In this document: positions 18,544 to 26,985 of the stretch, piece after piece
Numbering within the stretch: position 1 is the stretch's first letter
Layout: each line of letters begins with the position of its first letter
Assembly (NCBI RefSeq): GCF_002850255.1
Contig: NZ_CP022522.1
Coordinates: 4,070,318-4,134,317, forward strand
Source: Pseudoalteromonas sp. NC201
Lineage (GTDB): Bacteria > Pseudomonadota > Gammaproteobacteria > Enterobacterales > Alteromonadaceae
Reading direction: 5' to 3'
Length of the DNA stretch: 64,000 nt
Translations under genes and position numbers: made by a program
Notes under the pieces: model-generated
Told to the model about the DNA's origin: nothing
The model's input: the letters and a program-made list of their open reading frames with translations, nothing else
Databases searched by the model: none

Positions 18544-21480
18544 TTACTGCTTACTCTTAATTAGTCCTACCGGACCGCTATGAGTTGTCGCTGTAAATTG
18601 TAAGCTTGGAGTTTCTAAATGGATTACCAACCCTAAACTAGCGGCAGAGATAGATTCATCCGAATTGACTCGACCATCCGCGTTAAGATCTTGCCAAACC
18701 ATTAGACGGTCAAAATTGCTATCTAATGCGTCTATCTTCAAGTCGCGATTGCTATCTAATAGCAATAAAGTATCCAACTGAGTATCTGCATGACCAAAAT
18801 GCACTTCATTAACACTGTCGAGCTCGCCGCTTCCGTTAAAGTCTATGAATAACATTCCGTCACTTTGACCTAAGGAAATCTCTCTGTCTGCTTGCGCGGA
18901 CTGCCAGCGAACACCATTGTTATCTAGATCAAGCATAACAATGTACGTGTTATCAAGCAGATCGATGCTTCTCAGATGCTCTCGACATAACATATCGGGC
19001 CTAGTTACCCGCTGATAACCGCAGCGCATGTCATTGAGTATTTCATTTCCTTTATTCACGACTTTTTGATAATAGCTAGCAGCAGTCATCGCATCCTTGA
19101 CATACGTATCGTAAACAAAATTTTCAACAGCTGTTTCAACACTATTACCAGCCGCGTAGCTGAACCCAACAGAGACTGCAGCCTTGCCAACAGCAACTAC
19201 AGGGTTTTTACCTAACATTCGACCAACAGCATCGATCGTTTTACCAGTTTTAACGGCAACCACAAATGCAAGTGCCTCAGCTAACGCTTCTTGACCCTCA
19301 CCATTCCAAGCGTGACTAAAGCCTTGTACGCCACTGTTGAGCCTATCGGCGAGTTTACCTAAGTTTTGAAGCATTCCATTGACTTGTTTATAGGCTGAAC
19401 TATTTGGGTCTAGGCCATTTAATATTTGCTTTAGCTTCAACTGGAATTGCGCGACAACGTTAGTAATATCGCCTGCATCTTCTTTAAATTGTTTAGCTTC
19501 TTTCTCTTTTTGACTATTTTGATTACTTGATGATGAGCCGCCACCTCCGCCTCCGCCGTCAGAAAAACCTGAACCACCACCATAACCCCAGCTAATGAAG
19601 CCACCAAATCCGCCACCAGAATTACCTCCACCACAAGCTAGTGTGTAGCTTTCACATGAATAAACCACTGTGATTCGTTCTATTTCTGATAACTGGTAAC
19701 CAGAACTGGCATAGTCACTATCGAAGTCTGCGGTATAACTAGGTTGAGTTTTATCGCACTCACCGATATAGCTCCACGCTTCATAATCACCATCGGAGAA
19801 TAAAGGGTTTTGATTTTTTGACCAATAGCTCGCTTCATAAACAAAGCGGCCGAAAGCAACACGCTCCCCTTGTGTATACGCGCGATTACTATACCAAGAA
19901 GCAGGACAGTGATTTACACCTTGCTCCGGTAACTCAATCTCGCCATTTAATACTTGGTTTGCTTTATAAAAGTCGACTAATCCAAAACCAAATTTACCAT
20001 CTCTGCCCTGTTGTCCCAGGTCTTCGGCACTGCCAAATAACGCTTGAATTAGCGTTTCTCTATCCACATTAGGGTTAGCTGATTTGAGCTTGGCTATACC
20101 AGCACTTACAATGGCTGCTGCTTGTGATGTGCCGGATAAAACAGCATACTCAGACTGATTTACATCAACCTGTAAATCGAATGTCTCTGAACTTCCGTGT
20201 GTTAACGTCAAGTTTGGAATAAGTAGAGTCGGGAAGCTTGTACTAAAATCGATCTTGCTAATGGTAGTATCTGCAATACCAACATCATAAGTAAATACTA
20301 TCCCACTACCGTTAGCATCAGCGCATGTGTCTGTAGCATCTTTTAACCACTGCTTGCTTTCAGGGGATAGAGCATATTGTGTATCATGCTCATCCAATAG
20401 CGTTTTAGGCAGCGCTACCAAGCAATTTTCCACTAAGCTCAATTCATTTGGAAAGTCCTGAGTACCATTATCAATCTGAACAAAGTGCAGTTTATTTCCT
20501 ACCTTATTGCTCACCGCAGTCACTCGATTACGATTCGTCATTGTCGAACGAATATTCACACCGGGCGCAACTAGATCAATACTGGCATTCTCAGCGGAAA
20601 AATATGCAAGATCCGTATTTTCATCGATCGCGCCAACGGCAATCACATTTCGATAAGCCGCTGGAAACGCTAGGTAGTCACCTTTATCTGATTGAGGTAT
20701 CCCGTGATTTCCCGCAGCAGCAACAAAAATAATGTCTCTGTCATAGGCAAGTCTATCGATCACATCTCGAGTAGCAGATGAAAAGTATGGACTACTAAGC
20801 GACATATTAATCACTTGAGCACCTGAATTTGCACATTGCTCTATGGCACTAATTAGGTCTGAATCGCGGATAATAGAATTCTCACCATTAGCCGATCGTA
20901 GTAATTTTCGTACTTCAACGGATATTTCACCGTTCGCAAAAACAGGATCGGTAAGTAGTCCAGCGAGGTGAGTTCCGTGTCCAATCGCATCTTGATACCA
21001 GAAGCCTGCATACTCACTACTCAGCCCTGAAAATAACTGTGAGCTCAATTGGGAATGATTAAGTTGAACACCTGAATCGATCAGACACACTTTCGTTGTA
21101 CCAACGGTCTGAACCTCCAGTTTAGAAAGCTTTGTTAACTGTTGCCAGTTAAGCTGATTTTGCGATTTATCACCCGCATTATGAGAAAGTAATTGAGGGA
21201 AATGATACCTATGATTTCCCTCAATCCGCAGTAAACCACCTTGATTAAGTGATTCTACAAGTAGAGAGTCAAGTTCATTCTGGGTAACGGTGAGAGAAGC
21301 ATAAGTACGGATACCATCTGAAGATAACAGCGTTGACCGCGCAACAAATGCTGAGGGTAAATTTCCCTGAGTGTAGCTCACAACAATAGGTGTTGTATTC
21401 TCATCGGCTCCAGATGCATATATGTGCCCTACGGGCAAAAGTGCCAATAATAAACTTTGTGCAAGTTTACTAAATTTCAT
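18544..21480 (-). CDS. Secreted S8 (subtilisin-like) serine protease with chitin-binding-like module
   Basis: 978 aa with a signal peptide (LAQSLLLALLPVGHIYA). The S8 catalytic triad is Asp135 (CLIDSGV), His168 (GHGTHLAG) and Ser452 (LSGTSQAAA), with oxyanion Asn258 (AAAGNHG). After the catalytic domain, residues about 525-575 (CPASWYSNRAYTQGERV...YEASYWSKNQNP...W) look like a family 5/12 carbohydrate-binding module. A Gly/Ser-rich linker (about 615-655), a helical Ala-rich region and acidic calcium-binding repeats near 850-950 (LDLDNNG, DSNRDLKIDALD, DLNADGRVNSDE) follow. It is placed between precursor 2 and a membrane protein. It may mature the rSAM product outside the cell, as class I lanthipeptide LanP proteases do, or be a degradative exoenzyme; the binding module favours a surface or chitin-attached location. 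Confidence 0.88.
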   Translation of the reverse strand: MKFSKLAQSLLLALLPVGHIYASGADENTTPIVVSYTQGNLPSAFVARSTLLSSDGIRTYASLTVTQNELDSLLVESLNQGGLLRIEGNHRYHFPQLLSHNAGDKSQNQLNWQQLTKLSKLEVQTVGTTKVCLIDSGVQLNHSQLSSQLFSGLSSEYAGFWYQDAIGHGTHLAGLLTDPVFANGEISVEVRKLLRSANGENSIIRDSDLISAIEQCANSGAQVINMSLSSPYFSSATRDVIDRLAYDRDIIFVAAAGNHGIPQSDKGDYLAFPAAYRNVIAVGAIDENTDLAYFSAENASIDLVAPGVNIRSTMTNRNRVTAVSNKVGNKLHFVQIDNGTQDFPNELSLVENCLVALPKTLLDEHDTQYALSPESKQWLKDATDTCADANGSGIVFTYDVGIADTTISKIDFSTSFPTLLIPNLTLTHGSSETFDLQVDVNQSEYAVLSGTSQAAAIVSAGIAKLKSANPNVDRETLIQALFGSAEDLGQQGRDGKFGFGLVDFYKANQVLNGEIELPEQGVNHCPASWYSNRAYTQGERVAFGRFVYEASYWSKNQNPLFSDGDYEAWSYIGECDKTQPSYTADFDSDYASSGYQLSEIERITVVYSCESYTLACGGGNSGGGFGGFISWGYGGGSGFSDGGGGGGGSSSSNQNSQKEKEAKQFKEDAGDITNVVAQFQLKLKQILNGLDPNSSAYKQVNGMLQNLGKLADRLNSGVQGFSHAWNGEGQEALAEALAFVVAVKTGKTIDAVGRMLGKNPVVAVGKAAVSVGFSYAAGNSVETAVENFVYDTYVKDAMTAASYYQKVVNKGNEILNDMRCGYQRVTRPDMLCREHLRSIDLLDNTYIVMLDLDNNGVRWQSAQADREISLGQSDGMLFIDFNGSGELDSVNEVHFGHADTQLDTLLLLDSNRDLKIDALDSNFDRLMVWQDLNADGRVNSDESISAASLGLVIHLETPSLQFTATTHSGPVGLIKSKQ

Positions 21481-21772
21481 CTTCTATTCCTTTTTTATTA
21501 TCTTTTTCAAAGTATTGAAGGGTTTATTCTATTTCCTATTCCACCATATGAAGTATTCAGCTAATAATTGAGAGACGCTTATTGGACAGTCGCTTGTTAA
21601 GTAGTCGTTGTGATTAAATCAAAAGACTAGAGCGCACGATTTGTCCAGAGCACTATCAACTAGTTAAGAAAGCCTAATGCTATTGCTGATGAAAATTTGT
21701 GACCCTAGTAAACAGTTGGGGTATGAGGTAACAAAGAGGCAAAAGAAATCTCTTCCGCCCCTTAAGCATTGC

Positions 21773-21991
21773 TTATTTCAAAGAGTACTTAGCTAAATCA
21801 TATGGTGGGATCCAGATACCGTAAGACATTTGAAACGGAGGCTTTACTGGGTCAATAGGGTCTGGAATAACACGAGGAAAATCCCAAGGAACAGGTGTTA
21901 AGCCATTATCATGCAGTGTGCCACCTTCGACTAACTCAAGTAACTCGGCTGCATTATTCAGCTCTTGCATATCGTAGTTTTTATTTCTCAT
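21773..21991 (-). CDS. 72-aa RiPP precursor for rSAM2 (VEGG leader, Pro-rich core)
   Basis: The leader ends AAELLELVEGG with Gly23-Gly24, the same position and wording as the precursor at 17078-17260. The 48-residue core is Pro- and aromatic-rich (TPVPWDFPRVIPDPIDP, then PPFQMSYGIWIPPYD) and lacks Cys, so thioether formation is impossible and any crosslink by the neighbouring rSAM enzyme must be C-C or C-O. TAATAAGGAAAATAAAATG gives a strong start. The gene lies about 130 nt downstream of rSAM2, with hairpins between, and about 290 nt upstream of the S8 protease. That order suggests maturase, precursor and outer protease as one pathway. Confidence 0.8.
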   Translation of the reverse strand: MRNKNYDMQELNNAAELLELVEGGTLHDNGLTPVPWDFPRVIPDPIDPVKPPFQMSYGIWIPPYDLAKYSLK

Positions 21992-22090
21992 TTTATTTTC
22001 CTTATTACATTTATTGATAGAGCTTGTACTCTCGAGAGTATACTTTGCGGTAAACCGCTAAGTTTTGGTGCCTCTATCATTTACACCTAG

Positions 22091-22110
22091 AAGTCTGCCG
22101 CCACAGACTT
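22091..22110 (-). other. Hairpin between rSAM2 and precursor 2
   Basis: AAGTCTG / CAGACTT, 7-bp stem and 6-nt loop, 9 nt after the rSAM2 stop and without a U-tract. It may stabilise or separate the precursor message, like the hairpin at 17026-17050. Confidence 0.45.
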
Positions 22111-22118
22111 TTATTCAC

Positions 22119-23474
22119 TCACACAGCTTTAGCTAAACCTAACGCTCTGTATTGATGAATTGCATTTAATTTCTCGCTATTTAATCGCTCTCTCAGATTA
22201 GAGTCTGTCGCCAACCAAGAAGGAGGAAAATTTATACCCTGAATAGTGAAGCGATTTACGTTGTCATTAGATGTCGCAGAGATTGATTCTTCATAGATTT
22301 CGAATACACCGTGATCAAACGGGATACCTGAAGCCGCAACGCGCTGCTGAAAGCGCTCACGTAAACCGCTGGCGGCTAAAGTTAATGCTCGATGATGGCA
22401 ATAAGGATTATTTCCTCGCTTTCCAAAAAATACATGAGCAGTCCAATTGCAACCAGCTCGGCACAGTTTCGCGTATTTACATCCCTTACAATTACCCCAC
22501 AAATGTGCAATCGACGCATCGTCCATTTCTTGACTATTAAAATTCAGTTCTGGTGCATTTTCATAAATATCCTTCAATGTACGTTCCCTGATGTTACCCC
22601 CTGTATATTCTTCGCTCGGCAATGATGGACATCCCTTGATCTTGCCATCAGCTTCAATGCCGATAGCTCCTTGTCCTGCAACGCAACCGGTATAAAACGA
22701 GTACTTACTCTCTTGCATAAAAGTCCCTCTAAGCAAACGTTCATAAGGACCAAAATAACCAACATTATTACCAGGTTGAATTATGAGATCGTCTTTTCTG
22801 CCACGAACTGACAGCAACCCCAATAATGGATACAGATCGAGTAATTCATAAGGCTGCATCAACATCTCATTATTATCAGCCGCATTCCCCATTGGCACGG
22901 CCAATTGGATTCGCCAGTTTTTGACGCCGACATCAATTAATTTTTCGTACAATAAAGGAAGGTCCTTTGCGCTTTTTCTTGTTACTGTAGTATTTACTCC
23001 AGTATGTACTCCCAAATCTTTAAATTGAGATAATGTGGTGAAGCATTGGCTCCACGAATCAGACTTGCCACGAATACTATTATGCTCATCTTCAAGACCA
23101 TCAATAGAAACTGAGACTGCTTCAATGCCCGCTTGAGCCATGCGCTTTGCGGTTCCTCTGGAAATGCCGTAACCTCCAGTCGTCATGGTGACTCTCATAC
23201 CTTTATTTTTTATTTCTGACGCAATCATCAACCAATCAGGACGTAGATAAGCTTCGCCACCTATTAAGGTCACTTCCTTTACGCCTAGATCAGCCATCTG
23301 TTTGATTAAATCAAACGCTTCCGTAGTCGACAGCTCATCAGCTCGTTTATCACCCGCACGAGAACCACAATGACTACAGGCTAAGTTACACTTTAAGGTA
23401 ATTTCCCACACAGCATAGGTGCTCCGATCATACTCTCGAACCTTCACACCAGCGTTTTCTAATGTATTTGTCAT
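22119..23474 (-). CDS. Radical SAM/SPASM peptide maturase 2
   Basis: 451 aa. The CxxxCxxC motif is at Cys29/33/36 (KCNLACSHCG), followed by GGEAYLRPDW, TTGGYGIS and VSIDGLEDEH. The SPASM cysteines are in YTGCVAG...IKGCPSLP...GNCKGCKYAKLCRAGC...PYCHHR. It is a close paralogue of the enzyme at 15581-16996 across its whole length; by eye most residues of the first 130 agree, but I have not computed identity. It likely crosslinks the 72-aa precursor immediately downstream. The duplicated maturase-precursor modules have diverged precursors, as expected when peptide products diversify against immunity or targets. Confidence 0.88.
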   Translation of the reverse strand: MTNTLENAGVKVREYDRSTYAVWEITLKCNLACSHCGSRAGDKRADELSTTEAFDLIKQMADLGVKEVTLIGGEAYLRPDWLMIASEIKNKGMRVTMTTGGYGISRGTAKRMAQAGIEAVSVSIDGLEDEHNSIRGKSDSWSQCFTTLSQFKDLGVHTGVNTTVTRKSAKDLPLLYEKLIDVGVKNWRIQLAVPMGNAADNNEMLMQPYELLDLYPLLGLLSVRGRKDDLIIQPGNNVGYFGPYERLLRGTFMQESKYSFYTGCVAGQGAIGIEADGKIKGCPSLPSEEYTGGNIRERTLKDIYENAPELNFNSQEMDDASIAHLWGNCKGCKYAKLCRAGCNWTAHVFFGKRGNNPYCHHRALTLAASGLRERFQQRVAASGIPFDHGVFEIYEESISATSNDNVNRFTIQGINFPPSWLATDSNLRERLNSEKLNAIHQYRALGLAKAV

Positions 23475-24262
23475 GCCTTATGCCCCATTTCAAACACGCC
23501 AAATGTCATAGCGTCTCAAACTTAGGTCCAATCATGTCAGTCAAAAATTTGTAAGGCAAATTACAATAAATAAATTTATTGTTTAAAAACAAAAGGATAA
23601 AAATAGCTTCTCAAAAAATAAGAGTTTGATAAAAATTAGCGGGATTTTTAGCTCTGTTTTCATTAAGTAATAATGAAGCAGGTTAACGCTTGAGAGATTA
23701 AGCACTCGAATTCAGATGATGGTATACGACCTCTGATGAAGCGGTTAAAAAGCAAACTGCTTACAGGTAATCCCACGGTGGGATCACATCATCTTTCAAC
23801 AATGCATTGAGTAAAAAGCGATTTGTCAGAAAGCAAGCAACAAAATAATGGGTGCAGCCGTGAATAAGTGCATATTACTTATGCATTAAGCGCTGATAAA
23901 TTACTAAAGAAACCAAACAGAAATGGCCAGAGCTTGCTGACTTAGTTGCAATTGATGGCCAAACAACAAGAATTGATACACACTTTTATCTATCCCCGTC
24001 CCTGAAGATGCGCAAATAATGCAACAAGAAGAAATTCTCCACCATTGGTACATAGAAAGTCAGCAACATTAGGTGCTAGGCTTGACGACGAATTCAGAGA
24101 GAAACTCTTCTAGAGTTAGTTTTGTTAAAAAATATGCTCTCACCTCAAGTAATCAATGCTAGAGAAGCGTTCTAACAATGTATCAACTTGCATAAATAGT
24201 CTGCTTATCTTAAAAAGCTCTGTAAAAGCATAGTCTTATGTCAAGATCAGAGCGGGATCGAA
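23475..24262. other. Intergenic region with a possible decayed transposase fragment
   Basis: About 790 bp. It should hold the rSAM2 promoter on its left. A plus-strand frame near 23920-23985 reads KWPELADLVAIDGQTTRID, which resembles the region around the first catalytic Asp of IS4-type DDE transposases, but flanking frames are broken by stops. If real it is only a remnant. No intact gene is present. Confidence 0.35.
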
Positions 24263-24730
24263 CTAATAAAGTATTAAATTTAGATTATTTAACGTTAATT
24301 TTAAAAAACCGAAAATAGCGAGTGCTAATATCACCATACCTTCAATATAGTCTTCTTCAAGAATCAGCCTCACAGCTAACAAAACCGTCATAACTTCGAT
24401 TAAAAATAAAGAGCGACTCCACCAGCTCTTGCTAGGTAGATCAAAGGAAAAGTCCAGTCGGGAAAATTTCTTTTATAGGTGTTTTCACCCTTCTTAAAGG
24501 TATAAAATTATCATTTTCATCAATTACCTTTATATCAACAGAAAAAATCTGGATAAAATAGTATTTTCAAACCCTCTAGGTGTTGTAATATTTAATTCAT
24601 TATTCACCCCAACGTATCCTACTCATTTCTTAGACGATAAATTTCACCTCCATTAAAAAATAAAAAATGAAGCACCACCAAACCAATGATTCTCCAACAT
24701 ATAATAATCATCTCCATACTTAAATAGCAT
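24263..24730 (-). pseudogene. Frameshifted small membrane-protein gene (possible immunity gene), copy A
   Basis: Pieces of one protein can be read on the minus strand only by changing frame several times: MLFKYGDDYYMLENHWFGG, then NNELNITTPRGFENTILSRF, then VDIKVIDENDNFIPLRRV, then LPSKSWWSRSLFLIEV followed by two hydrophobic helices to a stop at 24263. The conceptual product is a soluble N-terminus followed by two membrane segments. It lies 75 nt downstream of the 45-aa bacteriocin-like peptide with a hairpin between, the same layout as the bacteriocin/immunity pair at 26302-26977. A diverged second copy exists at about 25745-25995. Sequencing error is possible for a single frameshift but unlikely for several. 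Confidence 0.6.
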
Positions 24731-24767
24731 CTTAATGAAATTTAATAATCACATAAAAATGGTCCGC

Positions 24768-24787
24768 AACCTCGAAAAATCGAGGCT
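24768..24787 (-). terminator. Hairpin/terminator after the 45-aa peptide gene
   Basis: Core stem CCTCGA / TCGAGG with a TTTT loop on the minus strand, 20 nt after the peptide stop; no immediate U-run, so it may act as an attenuator. Confidence 0.5.
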
Positions 24788-24805
24788 GTGAACACTAATT
24801 TAAAA

Positions 24806-24943
24806 TTAATCAATTGCTATAGCTAGCCTGTAGACGGCATAAGCAAACTTAGCTTTAGATATCACATACGAACCTGCCATAACTGCCAACGGAACAGCAC
24901 CACCATTTACTTGACCAACTTCATTTGCATTTAACTTGTACAT
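24806..24943 (-). CDS. 45-aa class II bacteriocin-like peptide (VNGG leader)
   Basis: The leader MYKLNANEVGQVNGG has Gly14-Gly15 preceded by the hydrophobic-spaced pattern typical of double-glycine leaders (L4, V9, V12). The 30-residue core is hydrophobic and cationic without Cys, and starts AVPLAVMAG. TGGAG lies 6 nt before the ATG. It is similar to the 46-aa peptide at 28304-28444 (VNGGLAPLA), so the two form a pair of paralogues. It has no maturase signature and is likely exported and cleaved by a C39 transporter as an unmodified microcin or bacteriocin. Below 50 codons, so easily missed. Confidence 0.72.
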   Translation of the reverse strand: MYKLNANEVGQVNGGAVPLAVMAGSYVISKAKFAYAVYRLAIAID

Positions 24944-25694
24944 TTTACACTCCATAATTTAATGATTTTTAATTTGAAGAATCACCATTTAAATTTCAAA
25001 TGATAGACTTACAAACATAAATTTATGATAAATTAAAAATTATACTTCCCCAACAAAACTTCCCCTAATTATAGAGCTGACCTTAAAAATATAAAAACTT
25101 CATTGAAAAACTTAAAACATATAAAAACATAAAAATCATTCACCCATAAACGGATAAACATAATTAACTTTAGCCCACAAAGCCAAATTAAAGCTCTACT
25201 TTTCTTATCAATCAGTAATTAGTCGAACTAAAAAAGTAATCAGAACCTCTTATGCTTTAAATTCAATTCTCGTTATTTCCTATCATCTTTAAATCGCTCA
25301 CTGTCAACTTTCACCAAAAACAATAATTACAGTGAAAAGGGGAAGTGAAAATTCGTCCTGCGACAAACTCTAATTTCAAAAAGTATCACGGTCAAATCTG
25401 ACAAAAGAACATAAAACCTTAAAAAACAACAAGATAATAAAACAATAACAAAGTTATAACCTTTAAATAATAGTAGAGAATTTAAAATCCGTGACGCAAA
25501 AAGATCAAGCTTAAAGACTCGGACGCATAACATTACGCTACTGAACCAGGCTATCGGCTCTACATCGCCAATACAACGCATTGATAGTGAGTAGATTTTA
25601 ATGTCGTTTATTTATTAACCCCACCTTGAAACCTTTGCTTGAAAGGTTATCATAATAGATGTTAAAGGTTTTATTTAAGCTCCTAATATAATAA
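24944..25694. other. A+T-rich intergenic region
   Basis: No gene is supported. An 84-codon minus-strand frame (25327-25581) is hydrophobic but has no ribosome binding site or recognisable family. The area should include the promoter of the 45-aa peptide gene. Confidence 0.45.
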
Positions 25695-25749
25695 CTAAAT
25701 CACTAAATCACTAAATCACTAAATCACTAAATCACTAAATCACTAAATT
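25695..25749. repeat. 8-bp tandem repeat CTAAATCA, nearly 7 copies
   Basis: Six perfect copies of CTAAATCA (25695-25742) followed by a partial CTAAAT. It abuts the degenerate copy B region. A period of 8 is not a coding period, so this is a slippage-prone microsatellite in non-coding DNA. Confidence 0.95.
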
Positions 25750-25995
25750 CAAATTATTTAATATTAACCTTTAAAAACCTAACAATATCGAGCATTAATA
25801 TCAACACAGCTTTAATATAACTTCATTTAACAACCAGAAACACAGCTAACAAAAGCGTAATAACTTCGATTAAAAATAGAGTTCGACCCCACCAGCTCTT
25901 GCTAGGTAAATTAAAGGAAAAGCCTAGTAGGGGAAAATATCTTTTGTAGGTTTTTTACTCTTCTTAAAGGTATAAAACTTTAATTTTCATCAATT
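25745..25995 (-). pseudogene. Decayed copy B of the membrane-protein gene at 24263-24730
   Basis: Aligns by eye with 24270-24520: shared blocks are ACCAGCTCTTGCTAGGTA, TAACTTCGATTAAAAATA and CTTCTTAAAGGTATAAAA. The conserved frame reads PSKSWWGRTLFLIEVITLLL before an in-frame stop, so it is more degraded than copy A. Conservation strongest in that reading frame indicates both copies descend from a gene rather than a non-coding repeat. Confidence 0.6.
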
Positions 25996-26301
25996 CTTCC
26001 CAATACCAAAAGAAGTTAAAATTAATTAACAAAACTCCTTTGAAAGCTTGAGACTCAAACTTTAGGCTATTTTCAGGGTTGATACGTTATTGAAAATTAA
26101 TAGAATATTACCTTACTTCAGGTTAAACTGTTTGAAAGAAAAAATTAATGAGGGGTTGAAGCGACCTAAGTAGATGTATGAAAATATTATGTCTGCTACG
26201 ATTGTTCGCCAGCTAGAGCGATATCATAGTTCCAAAGAGGTAATCGTTATTTTTTACAATCATTGAATAAAAAACCTCAATCCAAAACAAATATAAAAAC
26301 A

Positions 26302-26697
26302 TTAACTAAAATTTATAGTCACAAAAAAACCTTTTTCAACTAAGGAATCATTCAACTCACTATTTTTAATTTCACTTTTAATACCAAAAAAGTAATCAAC
26401 ATCAACATCTTCCATCGCATCTTTAAATTCTATATTAACTTTTCTATCAGAAACATCTAAAGATTTTATTTCTCTACACTTGAACCTCCTAACAAAAGGA
26501 AATGTATAACAATATAGCTCATTATTTTTTACTCTCATAGGGACTCTCCCCCTATAAAATACAAATAAGAATATAAAAATGAAAAGAAACAATTGGACAG
26601 AGTAATTGATGATACCACTATCCGAAACTGAAAGCCTCAAAATTGGTATTAAGAAAATTGTTAATGTTATTAATAAATTACACAAGAAAAAGCTCAA
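26302..26697 (-). CDS. Two-TM membrane protein, candidate bacteriocin immunity protein
   Basis: 131 aa, no recognised family. There are two hydrophobic segments (about 2-22 and 30-48). After RVPMRVKNNELYCYTF comes a strand-rich cytoplasmic domain. It is immediately downstream of the two GG/GA-leader peptides at 26759-27189, separated by a strong hairpin (26726-26748), in the position where immunity genes of two-peptide bacteriocins are usually found. It shares the two-TM plus strand-rich domain layout with the protein at 17880-18443. Immunity function is inferred from position and topology only. Confidence 0.62.
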   Translation of the reverse strand: MSFFLCNLLITLTIFLIPILRLSVSDSGIINYSVQLFLFIFIFLFVFYRGRVPMRVKNNELYCYTFPFVRRFKCREIKSLDVSDRKVNIEFKDAMEDVDVDYFFGIKSEIKNSELNDSLVEKGFFVTINFS

Positions 26698-26725
26698 ATT
26701 TCTACCCCTACATAAATTTATAAAC

Positions 26726-26748
26726 GTTGGGGCTTATTAAGCCCCAAC
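26726..26748 (-). terminator. Hairpin between bacteriocin pair and immunity gene
   Basis: GTTGGGGCTT-ATT-AAGCCCCAAC, a perfect 10-bp stem with a 3-nt loop just after the stop of the 70-aa peptide. Lacking a long U-tract, it probably attenuates so that the peptides exceed the immunity protein. Confidence 0.65.
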
Positions 26749-26758
26749 ACTCAGCTTT

Positions 26759-26971
26759 TTAGTAGCAAGCATAAGCACCGACGATCATGCCAAATGAACC
26801 GCCTAGCGAGCTACCACCAATAGCACCTGGGCCAGCTCCAAAACCAAAACCGCCAAAGAATCCAGCAGCACCACCAACAGCACCACCAAGAAGCGCGCCA
26901 CCAGCAGCAAATTTACCCATGCAGTCGCCGCCTGAAACTTCTTTACACTCGTTAAGTTTAATTTCTAACAT
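26759..26971 (-). CDS. Class IIb-like bacteriocin peptide A (VSGG leader, Gly-rich)
   Basis: 70 aa from the second in-frame ATG (26971), which is 9 nt from AGGG; the upstream ATG at 26977 is too close to it. The leader MLEIKLNECKEVSGG ends at Gly15. The core is extremely Gly/Ala-rich with repeated GxxxG motifs (GGAVGGAAG, FFGGFGFGAGPG) and Cys near both ends (DCMG, AYACY), so a disulfide closing a hydrophobic helix-like core is possible. GxxxG-rich Gly peptides encoded in tandem are characteristic of two-peptide class IIb bacteriocins and colicin-V-like microcins. The partner lies 14 bp upstream and the immunity candidate downstream. Confidence 0.8.
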   Translation of the reverse strand: MLEIKLNECKEVSGGDCMGKFAAGGALLGGAVGGAAGFFGGFGFGAGPGAIGGSSLGGSFGMIVGAYACY

Positions 26972-26985
26972 TATCATTTTCCCTA

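Noticed and set aside
19437..19634. Open frame in the Gly-rich linker of the S8 protease
   Set aside because: An alternate frame of a repetitive Gly/Ser segment on the same strand as the protease; no start context.
25327..25581. 84-codon hydrophobic minus-strand frame
   Set aside because: No ribosome binding site, low-complexity A+T-driven hydrophobicity and no leader or partner; left as non-coding.
25695..25749. CRISPR array
   Set aside because: Repeats are 8 bp with no spacers; not a CRISPR.
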